From an uncultured Oscillospiraceae bacterium (GTDB lineage: Bacteria; Bacillota; Clostridia; Oscillospirales; Oscillospiraceae): a stretch of DNA of 64,000 nt. The stretch covers positions 9,300 to 73,299 of the forward strand of contig CAKTKC010000015.1 of the NCBI GenBank assembly GCA_934569225.1, written 5' to 3'. Positions within the stretch are counted from its first letter, which is position 1. Every line of letters starts with the position of its first letter. Both the position numbers and the translations under genes were made by a program. Shown one piece after another: positions 41,809 through 50,168 of the stretch. The notes below the pieces were generated by a model. That model saw nothing but the letters and a program-made list of their open reading frames with translations, ran no database searches and was not told the DNA's origin.

Positions 41809-42627
41809 ATGGCCAACGTCATTGAAATAACGGATTTCTCCGCGCCGGAGCTGGACGTGTATGCCCGGCTGACGGAGGCGCAGTTGCTCAACCGGTTTGA
41901 ACCGGCCAAGGGGATGTTCATTGCGGAAAGCCCCAAGGTCATCCACCGGGCTTTGGACGGCGGATACGAGCCGGTGTCGCTGCTCATGGAGCGCAAGGAC
42001 ATCACGGGGGCGGCGCGGGAGATCATCGCCTGCTGTCCCGAGGTTCCCGTGTACACCGCGGACGAGGAGCTGCTGTGCAATCTCACTGGTTACCACCTGA
42101 CCCGAGGCGTGCTGTGCGCCATGCGCCGCCCGGGGCTTCCCACCGTGGAGGATATCTGCGCCGGGGCGGCGCGGATTGTTGTCCTGGAAAACGTCCAGAA
42201 TCCCACCAACGTGGGGGCAATCTTCCGTTCCGCCGCCGCGCTGGGGATGGACGCCGTGCTGCTGACCCCCGGATGCAGTGACCCGCTGTACCGCCGCAGC
42301 GCCCGGGTCAGCATGGGGACGGTGTTTCAGATTCCCTGGACGTTTACGGGAGACTGGCCGGGGGAGGGAATGGAGCAGCTGAGCCGTCTGGGCTTCCGAA
42401 CCGCAGCCATGGCGCTGAGCGACGATTCCGTCTCCATTGACGACCGCCGTCTCATGGCAGAGGAAAAGCTGGCGGTGATTCTGGGCAGCGAGGGCGACGG
42501 CCTGACGGAGACGACCATTGCCCGGTGCGACTACACCGTAAAAATCCCCATGTACCACGGCGTGGATTCTCTGAACGTAGCGGCTGCCAGCGCCGTGGCT
42601 TTCTGGCAGCTGAGGAAGGAGAAATGA
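41809..42627 (+). CDS. SpoU/TrmH-family RNA 2'-O-methyltransferase
   Basis: 272 residues from the ATG at 41809 (AAGGAAAG upstream). SPOUT fold with a trefoil knot: VVLENVQNPTNVGAIFRSAAALGMDAV, the middle SARVSMGTVFQIPW and the SAM-binding ILGSEGDGL and IPMYHGVDSLNVAAASAV. The N-terminal 105 residues form the eL30-like substrate-binding domain. It methylates a ribose in rRNA or tRNA; the exact position is not determinable. Coupled to ybaK. Confidence 0.93.
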   Translation: MANVIEITDFSAPELDVYARLTEAQLLNRFEPAKGMFIAESPKVIHRALDGGYEPVSLLMERKDITGAAREIIACCPEVPVYTADEELLCNLTGYHLTRGVLCAMRRPGLPTVEDICAGAARIVVLENVQNPTNVGAIFRSAAALGMDAVLLTPGCSDPLYRRSARVSMGTVFQIPWTFTGDWPGEGMEQLSRLGFRTAAMALSDDSVSIDDRRLMAEEKLAVILGSEGDGLTETTIARCDYTVKIPMYHGVDSLNVAAASAVAFWQLRKEK

Positions 42628-42629
42628 CT

Positions 42630-43172
42630 ATGGAACTGGTAAACGGACGTCCCGCGGACTGCGCCGGACGGCTTGAGAAGGAAATTCGCTGCTACGATCT
42701 GCTGGACAGCCTGGGAATCGACTACCAGCGCATCGACCACGAGGCGGCCATGACCATGGAAGCCTGCGAGGAGATCGACCGGGTGCTGGACGCGGTGATC
42801 TGCAAAAATCTGCTGCTGTGCAACCGGCAGTGTACGGAGTTTTATCTGCTGATGCTGCCCGGGGAGAAGCATTTCAAAACCAGCGTTCTCTCCAAGGAGA
42901 TCGGTTCCTCCCGCCTGAGCTTTGCCGCGCCGGAGTATATGGAGAAGTTTCTGGACATCACCCCCGGCTCCGTCAGCGTTCTGGGGCTGATGAACGACCG
43001 GGAGAACCATGTGCAGCTTCTCATGGACGAGGACGTGCTGAAAGGGGAGTTCATTGGCTGCCATCCCTGCATCAACACCTCCAGTCTGCGCCTTCAGACG
43101 GCTGACCTGATGGAGAAGATTCTGTCTGCCGTCCATCATGACCCCCGAATCGTCACACTGCCGCAGGAATAA
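42630..43172 (+). CDS. YbaK/ProX-type aminoacyl-tRNA deacylase
   Basis: 180 residues from 42630 (GGAG 8 bases upstream; an ATG at 42624 overlapping the previous stop is too close). The INS/YbaK domain is recognised by the conserved region IDHEAAMTMEA, CKNLLLCNRQCTEFYLLMLPGEK and GSVSVLGLMND. Members hydrolyse mischarged Ala- or Cys-tRNA-Pro. The C-terminal region IGCHPCINTSSLRLQTADL is characteristic of ProXp-ala. Confidence 0.92.
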   Translation: MELVNGRPADCAGRLEKEIRCYDLLDSLGIDYQRIDHEAAMTMEACEEIDRVLDAVICKNLLLCNRQCTEFYLLMLPGEKHFKTSVLSKEIGSSRLSFAAPEYMEKFLDITPGSVSVLGLMNDRENHVQLLMDEDVLKGEFIGCHPCINTSSLRLQTADLMEKILSAVHHDPRIVTLPQE

Positions 43173-43181
43173 AACAGCCTA

Positions 43182-43202
43182 AAGCGCCCCGCCGGGGCGC
43201 TT
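43182..43202 (+). terminator. GC hairpin on the left edge of repeat B
   Basis: AAGCGCCCC and GGGGCGCTT with a one- to three-base centre. The same palindrome recurs at 43407-43427 on the far side of the repeat, where it is followed by six T. Confidence 0.7.
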
Positions 43203-43207
43203 CAGTC

Positions 43208-43402
43208 TGTCAAAAAAGGCCGTTGGCCTTTTTTGACAAGAGGATTGCAGTCTGCCGCGCGCACTTCTTGTCCGCCTTTGGCGGACAATTCGCACACTTG
43301 CAGCCTGTAAGGTATTTTCTGCCAGGTACACGCCCCGGCAGAAAATGATCTGACTTTATTTGCCGCCTGCGGGCGGCAAACTCTGCGAGGCTTTTTTGAC
43401 AC
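43208..43402 (+). repeat. Structured dispersed repeat, copy B
   Basis: Same orientation and hairpin order as 7199-7394. Stems: 43208-43238 (TGTCAAAAAAGGCC and inverse), 43268-43288 (TTGTCCGCC/GGCGGACAA), 43314-43346 and 43359-43380. The terminal GGCTTTTTTGACA is an inverted copy of the start. Two stem positions differ from copy A by paired changes (C-G to A-T; G-C to T-A). GC palindromes on both edges extend the terminal inverted repeats to 24 bases. Confidence 0.85.
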
Positions 43403-43406
43403 GCTG

Positions 43407-43431
43407 AAGCGCCCCGCCGGGGCGCTTTTTT
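43407..43431 (+). terminator. GC hairpin terminator on the right edge of repeat B
   Basis: AAGCGCCCCG and CGGGGCGCTT followed by TTTT, a good intrinsic terminator. It could have been the original ybaK terminator before the repeat inserted. Confidence 0.8.
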
Positions 43432-43471
43432 CACTCCCAAAACCTGCCTATAAAAATAGTAGGAAAAAGAC

Positions 43472-43523
43472 TTGACAAACGGAGCAACATCGTGTATGAT
43501 ATAGCCAGTTAGCAGAGGCTAAC
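43472..43523 (+). promoter_or_regulatory. Promoter and DtxR-like site of the DUF3793 cluster
   Basis: TTGACA (43472-43477), 17-base spacer, TATGAT (43495-43500). Near the transcription start is GTTAGC-AGAG-GCTAAC (43508-43523), similar to DtxR/IdeR-type iron-regulator half sites. Confidence 0.65.
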
Positions 43524-43579
43524 CAAAAAAGCGAACAAAAAAGATGATCTTATCACTATGAATACGGGAGGTTCGAGCT

Positions 43580-43708
43580 ATGGAAATTGCCACGATTCTG
43601 TCCGGCGCCGGTGCCGTTGCGGCTGTCACCGTAACGTCCGTGGGCGTCATTTCCATCCGGAAAAGCCTGCGTCGAATCGCCCGCGGCAAGGAGGACGGCC
43701 GTGTCTGA
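43580..43708 (+). CDS. Very small membrane peptide before DUF3793
   Basis: 42 residues, with GGGAGG upstream. One membrane segment (ILSGAGAVAAVTVTSVGVISI) followed by a basic end (RKSLRRIARGKEDGRV). It overlaps the DUF3793 gene by 8 bases, indicating coupling. Similar tiny membrane peptides occur with iron-transport gene clusters (FeoB-associated proteins), but the Cys motif of those is absent. Confidence 0.7.
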   Translation: MEIATILSGAGAVAAVTVTSVGVISIRKSLRRIARGKEDGRV

Positions 43709-44246
43709 GGAACAGGTGGTGCGCAACTGCGCCCCCACTCTGGCGGGGCTGAAAACCGGAAACCTGTTCGCCTGTCCCTACGAAAACCGGGAAGACCTGC
43801 TGGATTTTCTGCGGAGCCTGAACCGGCGGCTGGGGAAAAAGGGTGTCCGGGCAGTCCCTCTGCGGATCCGTCAGGACAGGGCGCTGATTTACCTCTACCG
43901 GCCGGCGCGGCTGGAAAAAGACCTCTCCTGTGCGTCCTGTGAAGCGCTTCTCAGCGAGTTCGGCTATAATTGCCGGGGCGGCAGCCGCTGCCTGACAAAG
44001 CTCGCCCGGAGACTGAAGCAGCAGGAGGATTTTCCCCACGAGATCGGCCTGTTTCTGAGCTATCCGCCGGAGGACGTAAAGGGCTTCTTAGAACACAGAC
44101 CCTGCAAATGCGTGGGCTGCTGGAAGGTTTATGAAAACGAGGAAGCAGCCAAAAAGACCTTTGCCAAGTACAAAGCCTGCACGAAGGCCTACTGCCGCCA
44201 GCTTGCCAGCGGAATCGACATCGAACGGCTCACCGTAGCCGGATGA
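43701..44246 (+). CDS. DUF3793 protein
   Basis: 181 residues starting with GTG at 43701 (AAGGAGG upstream). The N-terminal CAPTLAGLKTGNLFACP and the C-terminal LGYPPEDVxGF-type segment, here LSYPPEDVKGFLEHRPCKCVGCWKVY, match DUF3793, a Clostridia family often found between FeoB and flavodoxin genes. Cys pairs SCASC and CKCVGC suggest metal or redox binding. Function unknown; an iron-linked role is inferred from neighbours. Confidence 0.9.
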   Translation: MSEEQVVRNCAPTLAGLKTGNLFACPYENREDLLDFLRSLNRRLGKKGVRAVPLRIRQDRALIYLYRPARLEKDLSCASCEALLSEFGYNCRGGSRCLTKLARRLKQQEDFPHEIGLFLSYPPEDVKGFLEHRPCKCVGCWKVYENEEAAKKTFAKYKACTKAYCRQLASGIDIERLTVAG

Positions 44247-44268
44247 AATAAGAAAGGATTTTTTGAAA

Positions 44269-44688
44269 ATGAAAGTTGCAGTTGTTTATTGGAGCAGCAC
44301 CGGAAATACCGAAGCCATGGCGCAGGCCGTTCTGGAAGGCGCAAAGCACGCCGGTGCGGAAGCGGAGCTGTTTACCGCCGCCGAGTTCGACGGAGAAAAG
44401 ATGGACGAATTTGACGCGGTCGCTTTCGGCTGCCCCGCCATGGGCGCGGAGGAGCTGGAGGACGGCGAATTTGCCCCCATGTTCGAGACCTGCGAGAGCA
44501 AGCTCTCCGGCAAGAAGATCGCCCTGTTCGGCTCCTACGGCTGGGGCGACGGCGAATGGATGCGCACCTGGGAAGAGAACTGCCGGGACAAGGGTGCGAA
44601 CCTGGTCTGTGACAGCGTGATCTGTCAGGAGACCCCCGACGACGAAGCGCTGAGCGCCTGCCGCAGTCTGGGCGAAGCGCTGGCCTGA
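44269..44688 (+). CDS. Flavodoxin
   Basis: 139 residues from the ATG at 44269. The FMN phosphate loop is WSSTGNTEAMA near residue 9, followed by an acidic middle and GSYGWGDGEWM near 87 that closes over the FMN. A low-potential electron carrier that can replace ferredoxin under iron shortage. Last gene of the DUF3793 cluster. Confidence 0.95.
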   Translation: MKVAVVYWSSTGNTEAMAQAVLEGAKHAGAEAELFTAAEFDGEKMDEFDAVAFGCPAMGAEELEDGEFAPMFETCESKLSGKKIALFGSYGWGDGEWMRTWEENCRDKGANLVCDSVICQETPDDEALSACRSLGEALA

Positions 44689-44982
44689 TATAACCTCACT
44701 GTACAAACGGATGCCAGATCGCAAAATACCTCCTAATCCGATTTCCTCAATCTGTATTGCACACACATCCTTCAAAACTGTACCGCGATAAGGCAGCCGA
44801 CAGATATCCCCCTTGAGGTCTATCGAAAGCTGTCAGAACGCACAGGCGGTGCTTTTGCCTTCCAGATCCCCCTTTTAAGATCCGTCCGGCATTCCCGGGA
44901 GAAATGACTTACCAGGGGCAAACAGCCGCAGCCGAGCCGTTCTGCCAGTTTTCCGATAGCCCGATGACGGCACAGCCGTAAA
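44689..44982. other. Gap without recognised gene
   Basis: About 290 bases after flavodoxin with no gene, no clear promoter and no RNA family I recognise. Confidence 0.5.
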
Positions 44983-45014
44983 ACAAAAAGCACGCTGAAA
45001 AGCGTGCTTTTTGT
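44983..45014 (-). terminator. tRNA-Asp terminator
   Basis: ACAAAAAGCACGCT-GAAA-AGCGTGCTTTTTGT, directly beyond the tRNA 3' end on the minus strand, with T-run CTTTTTGT. Confidence 0.85.
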
Positions 45015-45090
45015 GGCGACCCGGAACGGACTCGAACCGTCGACCTCCAGCGTGACAGGCTGGCGTGCTAACCGACTGCACCACCGGGCC
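45014..45090 (-). tRNA. tRNA-Asp (GUC)
   Basis: On the minus strand it begins GGCCCGGTGGTGCAGTCGGT and ends with an encoded CCA. Acceptor stem GGCCCGG/CCGGGTC, anticodon loop CTGTCAC with anticodon GTC, T-arm GGTTCGAGTCC. 77 bases including CCA. Confidence 0.95.
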
Positions 45091-45280
45091 ACAGAACAGG
45101 AATGATTGTATCAGAAAATGCAGGATTTGTAAAGAGAAAAATAAAAAATTTTACGGCGGACTGCCCGGAAACGACCGGTTTCGTTTCCGGGGTTGCTTTC
45201 TTCTGGCGGGTGTGGTATGATAACATAAAGTATAATTTCCGGGAAATGTGTCATATTTTGCATAGAGGACGTGTATATCA

Positions 45281-46705
45281 ATGAGAAAGCTGAGCCGCGG
45301 CGCATATGAGGACACCAAGGGACTTGTCCGGGCGGCGGAAACGCTGCTGGAGGTAGTGGTCATAACCCTGCTGTATTACGCTGCGTTCCGTATGGGATAC
45401 GAAATCGAACATTTTGTATACAAGGGAAAATATGTGCTGATGGGCGTCTATGGGGCGCTGCTGTACGTCATGTTCCTGAACTCTGACTGCACCCTGTTCG
45501 GGCAGCTCCATCGGCTGGATCTGATCATCGGACAGGTGATCTCCCTGTTCGTGGTGAACTTTCTCACATACTTCCAGCTGTGCCTGATCGCCAATACCAT
45601 GATCGCCGTGGGGCCGATGCTTCTGCTGCTCCTGGCGGAGATCGTCGTGGCGGTGGTGCTGATCTACGTGTACACGGAGCTGTATTATAAGCTGTACGCC
45701 CCCCACGACATGCTGCTGGTGTACGGCAACAAGCGGGGCATCGGGCTGAAGATCAAGATGGACTCCCGCCGGGACAAGTACAACATCAGCAAGCTGATGA
45801 GCATTGACGAGGGGCTGGAGGCGGTGTGCCAGGAGACCCGCAAGCACGACGCGGTCATCCTCACGGACATTCCCGCCCAGACCCGCAACGATATTCTGAA
45901 ATACTGCTACCGCTACCGCATCCGCACCTACGTCGCCCCCAAGCTGACGGACATCATGCTCCGGGGGGCGAAGAACAATACCCTGTTCGACACGCCGCTG
46001 CTCATGGTCAAAGGCACCGGCCTGACCCCCATGCAGCGCATCATCAAGCGCGCCATGGATTTGGTGCTCTGCGGCATTGCCATGATCCCCGCCGCGCCGG
46101 TCATGCTGGTCATTGCGGCGGCCATCAAGATCGAGGACGGCGGCCCGGTGTTCTACAAGCAGAAGCGCCTAACCCGGGGCGGCCGGGAATTTGAGATTCT
46201 CAAGTTCCGCAGCATGATCGTGGACGCGGAGAAGTACGCCGGGGCGGTGCTGGCCTCGGAGGACGACCCCAGAATCACGAAGGTGGGCAAGGTCATCCGC
46301 GCCGCCCGCCTGGACGAGCTGCCCCAGCTGATCAACATCCTGAAGGGGGACATGAGCATCGTCGGACCCCGGCCGGAGAGAAAGTGCCTGGCGGACGAAA
46401 TTTCTAAGGAAATTCCGGAATTCTGCTACCGTCTGAAGGTGCGGGGCGGCCTGACGGGCTACGCCCAGATTTACGGAAAATACAACACCAGCGCCTACGA
46501 CAAGCTGCGTCTGGACATGATGTACATTGAGAATTATTCGCCGCTGCTGGACATCCGGCTGATTATTCTGACGCTGCGGATCATTTTCAGCAAGGACAGC
46601 ACCGAGGGCATTGACGTGGCGATGGAGAACCAACGGCGGGCGGACGAGCTCTGGCGGGAACTGGACGAGGAGAACGAAGAGAAGGAAAAAGGAAGTGCGG
46701 AATGA
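45281..46705 (+). CDS. Polyprenyl-phosphate sugar-1-phosphate transferase
   Basis: 474 residues. Four N-terminal membrane segments (about 20-130), a CoA-binding-like region (LLVYGNKRGIGLKIK), then a fifth segment (LVLCGIAMIPAAPVMLVIAA, near 265) leading into the bacterial sugar transferase domain: GGPVFYKQKRLTRGGREFEILKFRSM, ARLDELPQLINILKGDMSIVGPRPE and RGGLTGYAQIYGKYNT. It starts capsule or exopolysaccharide repeat synthesis on undecaprenyl phosphate. It overlaps the cardiolipin synthase gene by 4 bases. The ribosome site is weak. Confidence 0.93.
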   Translation: MRKLSRGAYEDTKGLVRAAETLLEVVVITLLYYAAFRMGYEIEHFVYKGKYVLMGVYGALLYVMFLNSDCTLFGQLHRLDLIIGQVISLFVVNFLTYFQLCLIANTMIAVGPMLLLLLAEIVVAVVLIYVYTELYYKLYAPHDMLLVYGNKRGIGLKIKMDSRRDKYNISKLMSIDEGLEAVCQETRKHDAVILTDIPAQTRNDILKYCYRYRIRTYVAPKLTDIMLRGAKNNTLFDTPLLMVKGTGLTPMQRIIKRAMDLVLCGIAMIPAAPVMLVIAAAIKIEDGGPVFYKQKRLTRGGREFEILKFRSMIVDAEKYAGAVLASEDDPRITKVGKVIRAARLDELPQLINILKGDMSIVGPRPERKCLADEISKEIPEFCYRLKVRGGLTGYAQIYGKYNTSAYDKLRLDMMYIENYSPLLDIRLIILTLRIIFSKDSTEGIDVAMENQRRADELWRELDEENEEKEKGSAE

Positions 46706-48231
46706 GCAGAGGTCGTAAACGCAACAGCATCCCAAGAATCGCGTTCGTGGGACTGGCCATTATCATTCAGATCGCATGGCTGATTGTCATGGCGGTGAAG
46801 CTGAACGCCCACTCCGCTTGGATATCCGCGTGCGTCAACCTGTTGAGCATCGTGGTGGTGCTGCGCCTGTATGGCAGGCACACCTCCACAGCCATGAAAA
46901 TGCCCTGGATCATGCTGATTCTGGCGGCTCCGGTGATGGGGCTGAGCCTGTTTCTGCTGTTCGACATTCTGGGAGACCCGGGCAGGGCGGGGAAGCGTAT
47001 CCGCCGTTTCCGGGAGAAAATAAAGGGCTGCCTTCCCCAGGACGGGGCGGTTCTGGCGCGGCTGGAATCGGAAAACCGCGCTGCCGGCAACCAGTTTCAC
47101 TATCTTTCCGTCCATGAAAACTGGCCTGTGTACGAAAATACCAGTGTCCGCTACCTGGGCGACGGGGCGGAGACGCTGGAAGCCATGAAAGCGGATCTGG
47201 AAAAGGCTGAAAAGTTCATTTTCATGGAATATTTCATCGTGGCGGACAATTCGGCTTTTCAGGAAATCCGGGAAATTCTGGTGCGCAAGGCGCGTCAGGG
47301 GGTCGAGGTGCGGCTGATGTATGATGACATCGGCAGCCTCGGCTTTGTGAATCTGCGCTTTGCCAGAGGGCTGAGCGAGGACGGCATCCGCTGCCGGGTG
47401 TTCAATCCCGCCGTGCCGGTGGTTAACCTGTTCCTGAACCACCGGGATCACCGGAAGACCACGGTCATCGACGGCAAGGTGGGCTATGTCGGCGGCTATA
47501 ACCTTTCGGACGAATACTTTGGCCGTGCCCGGCCCTACGGGGTGTGGAAGGATACCGGTGTCCGGCTGGAGGGCGAGGCAGTCCGGAGCCTGACGGCGTC
47601 GTTTTTCGAGCTGTGGAACGTGACGACCAAGGAAGACGAGGATTTTGCGCGGTATCTCAACATCTGCCATAAGGTGAAGTCAGAGGGATTTGTGCAGCCC
47701 TTCAACGATAACCCCTTGTCGGAGGAGCGCACGGCGGAAAATGTCTATCTGAATCTGATTGCTCAGGCGGAGAAGACGCTGTATATCACCACGCCGTACC
47801 TGATCATCACCGACGAAATGAGCCGGGCACTGCGCCTTGCGGCCAAGCGGGGGGTGGACGTGCGGATCATTACGCCGGGAATTCCGGACAAAAAAGTGGT
47901 TTTTGCCATCACCCGCTCCTATTATTCCGGCCTTGCCCGGCAGGGCGTGCGGATTTACGAGTATACGCCGGGCTTCTGCCATGCCAAGCAGTGCCTGTGC
48001 GACGGGGAAATTGCCTCCATAGGCAGCTCGAACTTTGACTACCGGAGCCTGTATCACCACTTTGAGAACGATGTTCTGCTCTATGGCTGTGGCGCGATCG
48101 ACGACATGGCGCGGGATTTTGACGTGTTGTTCTCCCAGTGTACCGAGGTCACCCAGCGCTACAGCACCGGCAGCAGAGCGATTCTGCGGATATGGCAGTG
48201 CATTCTGCGGCTGTTTGCGCCGTTGGTCTAA
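46702..48231 (+). CDS. cls: Cardiolipin synthase
   Basis: 509 residues. Two N-terminal membrane segments (about 10-30 and 65-85), then two PLD domains. The HKD motifs are HRKTTVID (about residue 250) and HAKQCLCD (about 426), the latter in CHAKQCLCDGEIASIGSSNFD. It condenses two phosphatidylglycerols to cardiolipin at the membrane. Coupled to the sugar transferase gene. The position of its second motif is standard for Cls. Confidence 0.94.
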   Translation: MSRGRKRNSIPRIAFVGLAIIIQIAWLIVMAVKLNAHSAWISACVNLLSIVVVLRLYGRHTSTAMKMPWIMLILAAPVMGLSLFLLFDILGDPGRAGKRIRRFREKIKGCLPQDGAVLARLESENRAAGNQFHYLSVHENWPVYENTSVRYLGDGAETLEAMKADLEKAEKFIFMEYFIVADNSAFQEIREILVRKARQGVEVRLMYDDIGSLGFVNLRFARGLSEDGIRCRVFNPAVPVVNLFLNHRDHRKTTVIDGKVGYVGGYNLSDEYFGRARPYGVWKDTGVRLEGEAVRSLTASFFELWNVTTKEDEDFARYLNICHKVKSEGFVQPFNDNPLSEERTAENVYLNLIAQAEKTLYITTPYLIITDEMSRALRLAAKRGVDVRIITPGIPDKKVVFAITRSYYSGLARQGVRIYEYTPGFCHAKQCLCDGEIASIGSSNFDYRSLYHHFENDVLLYGCGAIDDMARDFDVLFSQCTEVTQRYSTGSRAILRIWQCILRLFAPLV

Positions 48232-48285
48232 AAGAAAGAGACGGAAAGCGAAAGCTTTTTCGACAGGTGATCGTAAAACAGCAAA

Positions 48286-48320
48286 TGGAGCGTATCGGTA
48301 CAGATACGCTCCATTTTTTG
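48286..48320 (+). terminator. cls terminator
   Basis: TGGAGCGTATC pairs with GATACGCTCCA, followed by six T. Confidence 0.9.
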
Positions 48321-48335
48321 TGCCAACACGCTCTG

Positions 48336-48452
48336 CCTTGGCTCCCCCTTTGGGAGAGCTGTCACCGCAGGTGACTGAGAGGGCATTGCAGCCTGTTTTC
48401 CCCTCTCCGTCTTCGCTTCGCTCAGCCACCTCTCCCATAGGGAGAGGCAAGG
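48336..48452. repeat. Palindromic intergenic repeat of the CCTTGGCTCCCC type
   Basis: The ends CCTTGGCTCCCCCTTTGG and GAGAGGCAAGG are imperfect inverted copies. Two nested hairpins (TCCC...GGGA and CACCG-CAGGTG) lie between. From general knowledge this type of palindromic MITE/REP sequence is common in Oscillospiraceae/Ruminococcaceae genomes. No second copy is in this window. Confidence 0.6.
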
Positions 48453-48495
48453 GGTGCCCGCATTCTGTGAACGCATTTTTATCTTTTTATGAACT

Positions 48496-48537
48496 TTAGC
48501 ACTCAGACCTTGACAGTGCTAAAAATTGTGGTATAGT
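48496..48537 (+). promoter_or_regulatory. CIRCE operator and hsp20 promoter
   Basis: TTAGCACTC-N9-CAGTGCTAA (48496-48522) matches the HrcA operator CIRCE with one mismatch in the right arm. It overlaps TTGACA (48510-48515), 16-base spacer, TATAGT (48532-48537). Confidence 0.88.
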
Positions 48538-48616
48538 GTAGGCGTATCAAAAAGAGGGGCGAAAAAAAGAAGCCCCTCCGCAGGGAACATAGAAGATTTG
48601 AATGGAGGAATGACTT

Positions 48617-49060
48617 ATGTTGCCCAGCATTTTTGGAGAGAATTTGTTCGATGATTTCTTTAACGATCCCTTTGGCATGATGAATGTATCGGAGGGTCGC
48701 AATCCCCTGTATGGCAAGCACGCCAAGAACCTGATGAAGACCGATATCAAGGAAAAGGAAGACGGCTATGAGCTGGCAGTTGATCTGCCCGGCTTTAAGA
48801 AGGACGAGATCAGCATCGACCTCAGCGACGGCTACCTGACCATCGAGGCCGCGAAGGGCCTTGATAAGGATGAGGAGGACAAGAAGGGCCGCTACATCCG
48901 TCGGGAGCGTTACGCCGGTTCCATGAGCCGGAGCTTCTACGTGGGTGATGTGAAGCCCGAAGAGGTGTCCGCCAAGTTTGAGGACGGTATCCTGACGCTG
49001 GATGTGCCGAAGGCCGGACAGAAGAAGCTGCCCGAAAACAATCGGATCTGCATCGAGTAA
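48617..49060 (+). CDS. hsp20: Hsp20 / alpha-crystallin small heat-shock protein
   Basis: 147 residues. The alpha-crystallin domain spans about 40-140, with ELAVDLPGFKKDEISIDLSDGYLTIEA and the C-terminal FEDGILTLDVPK ending; an I-x-I-type tail (NRICIE) is present. It is an ATP-independent holdase. The CIRCE operator upstream indicates HrcA control and heat induction. GGAGG lies upstream of the ATG. Confidence 0.95.
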   Translation: MLPSIFGENLFDDFFNDPFGMMNVSEGRNPLYGKHAKNLMKTDIKEKEDGYELAVDLPGFKKDEISIDLSDGYLTIEAAKGLDKDEEDKKGRYIRRERYAGSMSRSFYVGDVKPEEVSAKFEDGILTLDVPKAGQKKLPENNRICIE

Positions 49061-49070
49061 CCAAAAAACG

Positions 49071-49108
49071 CCGCGCCACGGTTTCTGCAAACCGTGGCGC
49101 GGTTTTTT
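49071..49108. terminator. hsp20 terminator
   Basis: CCGCGCCACGGTTT-CTGC-AAACCGTGGCGCGG then six T; may also serve the convergent acyltransferase gene. Confidence 0.9.
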
Positions 49109-50168
49109 ACTTTTCACCAAGAATCAGCGTGCGCAGAACGGGAGTGCGTTTGATAAGCGCAATCAGCGGCGGCAGGAGCAGCGCCAGCAGCACTGGCAGA
49201 AGCAGATACATGCTCCACACGGGGAAATGGAGCAGCTTATCCATCCCCCATGCCAGCAGCACCAGCAGGGGATTGTGCAGAACGTAAATGCCAAAGCTGC
49301 GGCTTGCCATGTAGCGGGTGAAGGCGGTTTCCTTGTCCAGCCGACGTTTCCCCGCGCCCAGCACCGCAAGGCAGGCAAACCAGGCGTAGAGGTTGGTAAG
49401 CGGGGCCTTCAGATTGTTGAGGGCGGCGTAATTCTGCCCCCAGAAGTGTACCGTGTAGACGACGGCCAGCACGCCGCTCACGGCAAGCATACAGGGCGCC
49501 CATTTGGCGAGCATAGACTGGATATGTTCGTGGGAGAACAGAATGTAGCCCACAAGGAAGCAGAACAGGTAAAAACCGTGGCGGTAAACCTCGATCACCG
49601 GGGTGTTCAGAATCTGGGCACTGCCCCAGAGGCCGAGCACCAGAAGGCAGATGACGGGGAAACTCGCCTTGCCGCCCAGCTGCCACAGCCGGTCTTTTTT
49701 GTCCAGCCTGCGAATCAGCACCAGTACCACCTCGCACAGCAGCAGCTCGTGGAGGAACCACAGCACCCCGATGCCGGACATGCACCACACAAGATATTTG
49801 GCAAACCCCGGAACCTGACCGCCGCTGCCGCCGAAAATGTTCGCGTACTGATCGGTGACCCAGCCGGTGCTCCACCCGATGAGGAAGATGATGGCGATGG
49901 AGGGAATCAGCTGGCGGCGGACTTTACCTTTCAGGTATTGCTTGCCAGTCTGCTTTTCCAGACTGTACCGGGCGCAGATGCCGGAGATCATGAAAAGCGC
50001 CGCCATGAACCAGGGGTACAGCACGTACAGCGGCGCGTCCAGTGCCGGAATGCCGGGGATGACCACATTGGTGATGCCCCCAACGCTGTTGAACTGATAG
50101 AACACATGATACACCGCGACGGACAGCACGATGCCGTAGCGCAGATTGTCAAGAAACGGTTTCCTCAT
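49107..50168 (-). CDS. Acyltransferase family 3 membrane protein
   Basis: 353 residues, starting at 50168 with GGGGAGG upstream and an ATGA overlap with the DUF3021 gene. About ten membrane segments. N-terminal RYGIVLSVAVYHVFYQF carries the His typical of acyltransferase 3 enzymes; later segments include LWFLHELLLCEVVLVLI and SFGIYVLHNPLLVLL. Such enzymes O-acetylate surface sugars or lipids. It is grouped with a LytTR/DUF3021 pair and may be under that regulator. Confidence 0.88.
   Translation of the reverse strand: MRKPFLDNLRYGIVLSVAVYHVFYQFNSVGGITNVVIPGIPALDAPLYVLYPWFMAALFMISGICARYSLEKQTGKQYLKGKVRRQLIPSIAIIFLIGWSTGWVTDQYANIFGGSGGQVPGFAKYLVWCMSGIGVLWFLHELLLCEVVLVLIRRLDKKDRLWQLGGKASFPVICLLVLGLWGSAQILNTPVIEVYRHGFYLFCFLVGYILFSHEHIQSMLAKWAPCMLAVSGVLAVVYTVHFWGQNYAALNNLKAPLTNLYAWFACLAVLGAGKRRLDKETAFTRYMASRSFGIYVLHNPLLVLLAWGMDKLLHFPVWSMYLLLPVLLALLLPPLIALIKRTPVLRTLILGEK

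Noticed and set aside
43202..43440. Small minus-strand Cys/Lys-rich frames inside repeat B
   Set aside because: No ribosome site; the reading frame is not kept in copy A, while the hairpins are.
44700..44980. RNase P, tmRNA or 6S RNA in the gap beside tRNA-Asp
   Set aside because: None of the core motifs of these RNAs was found by eye.
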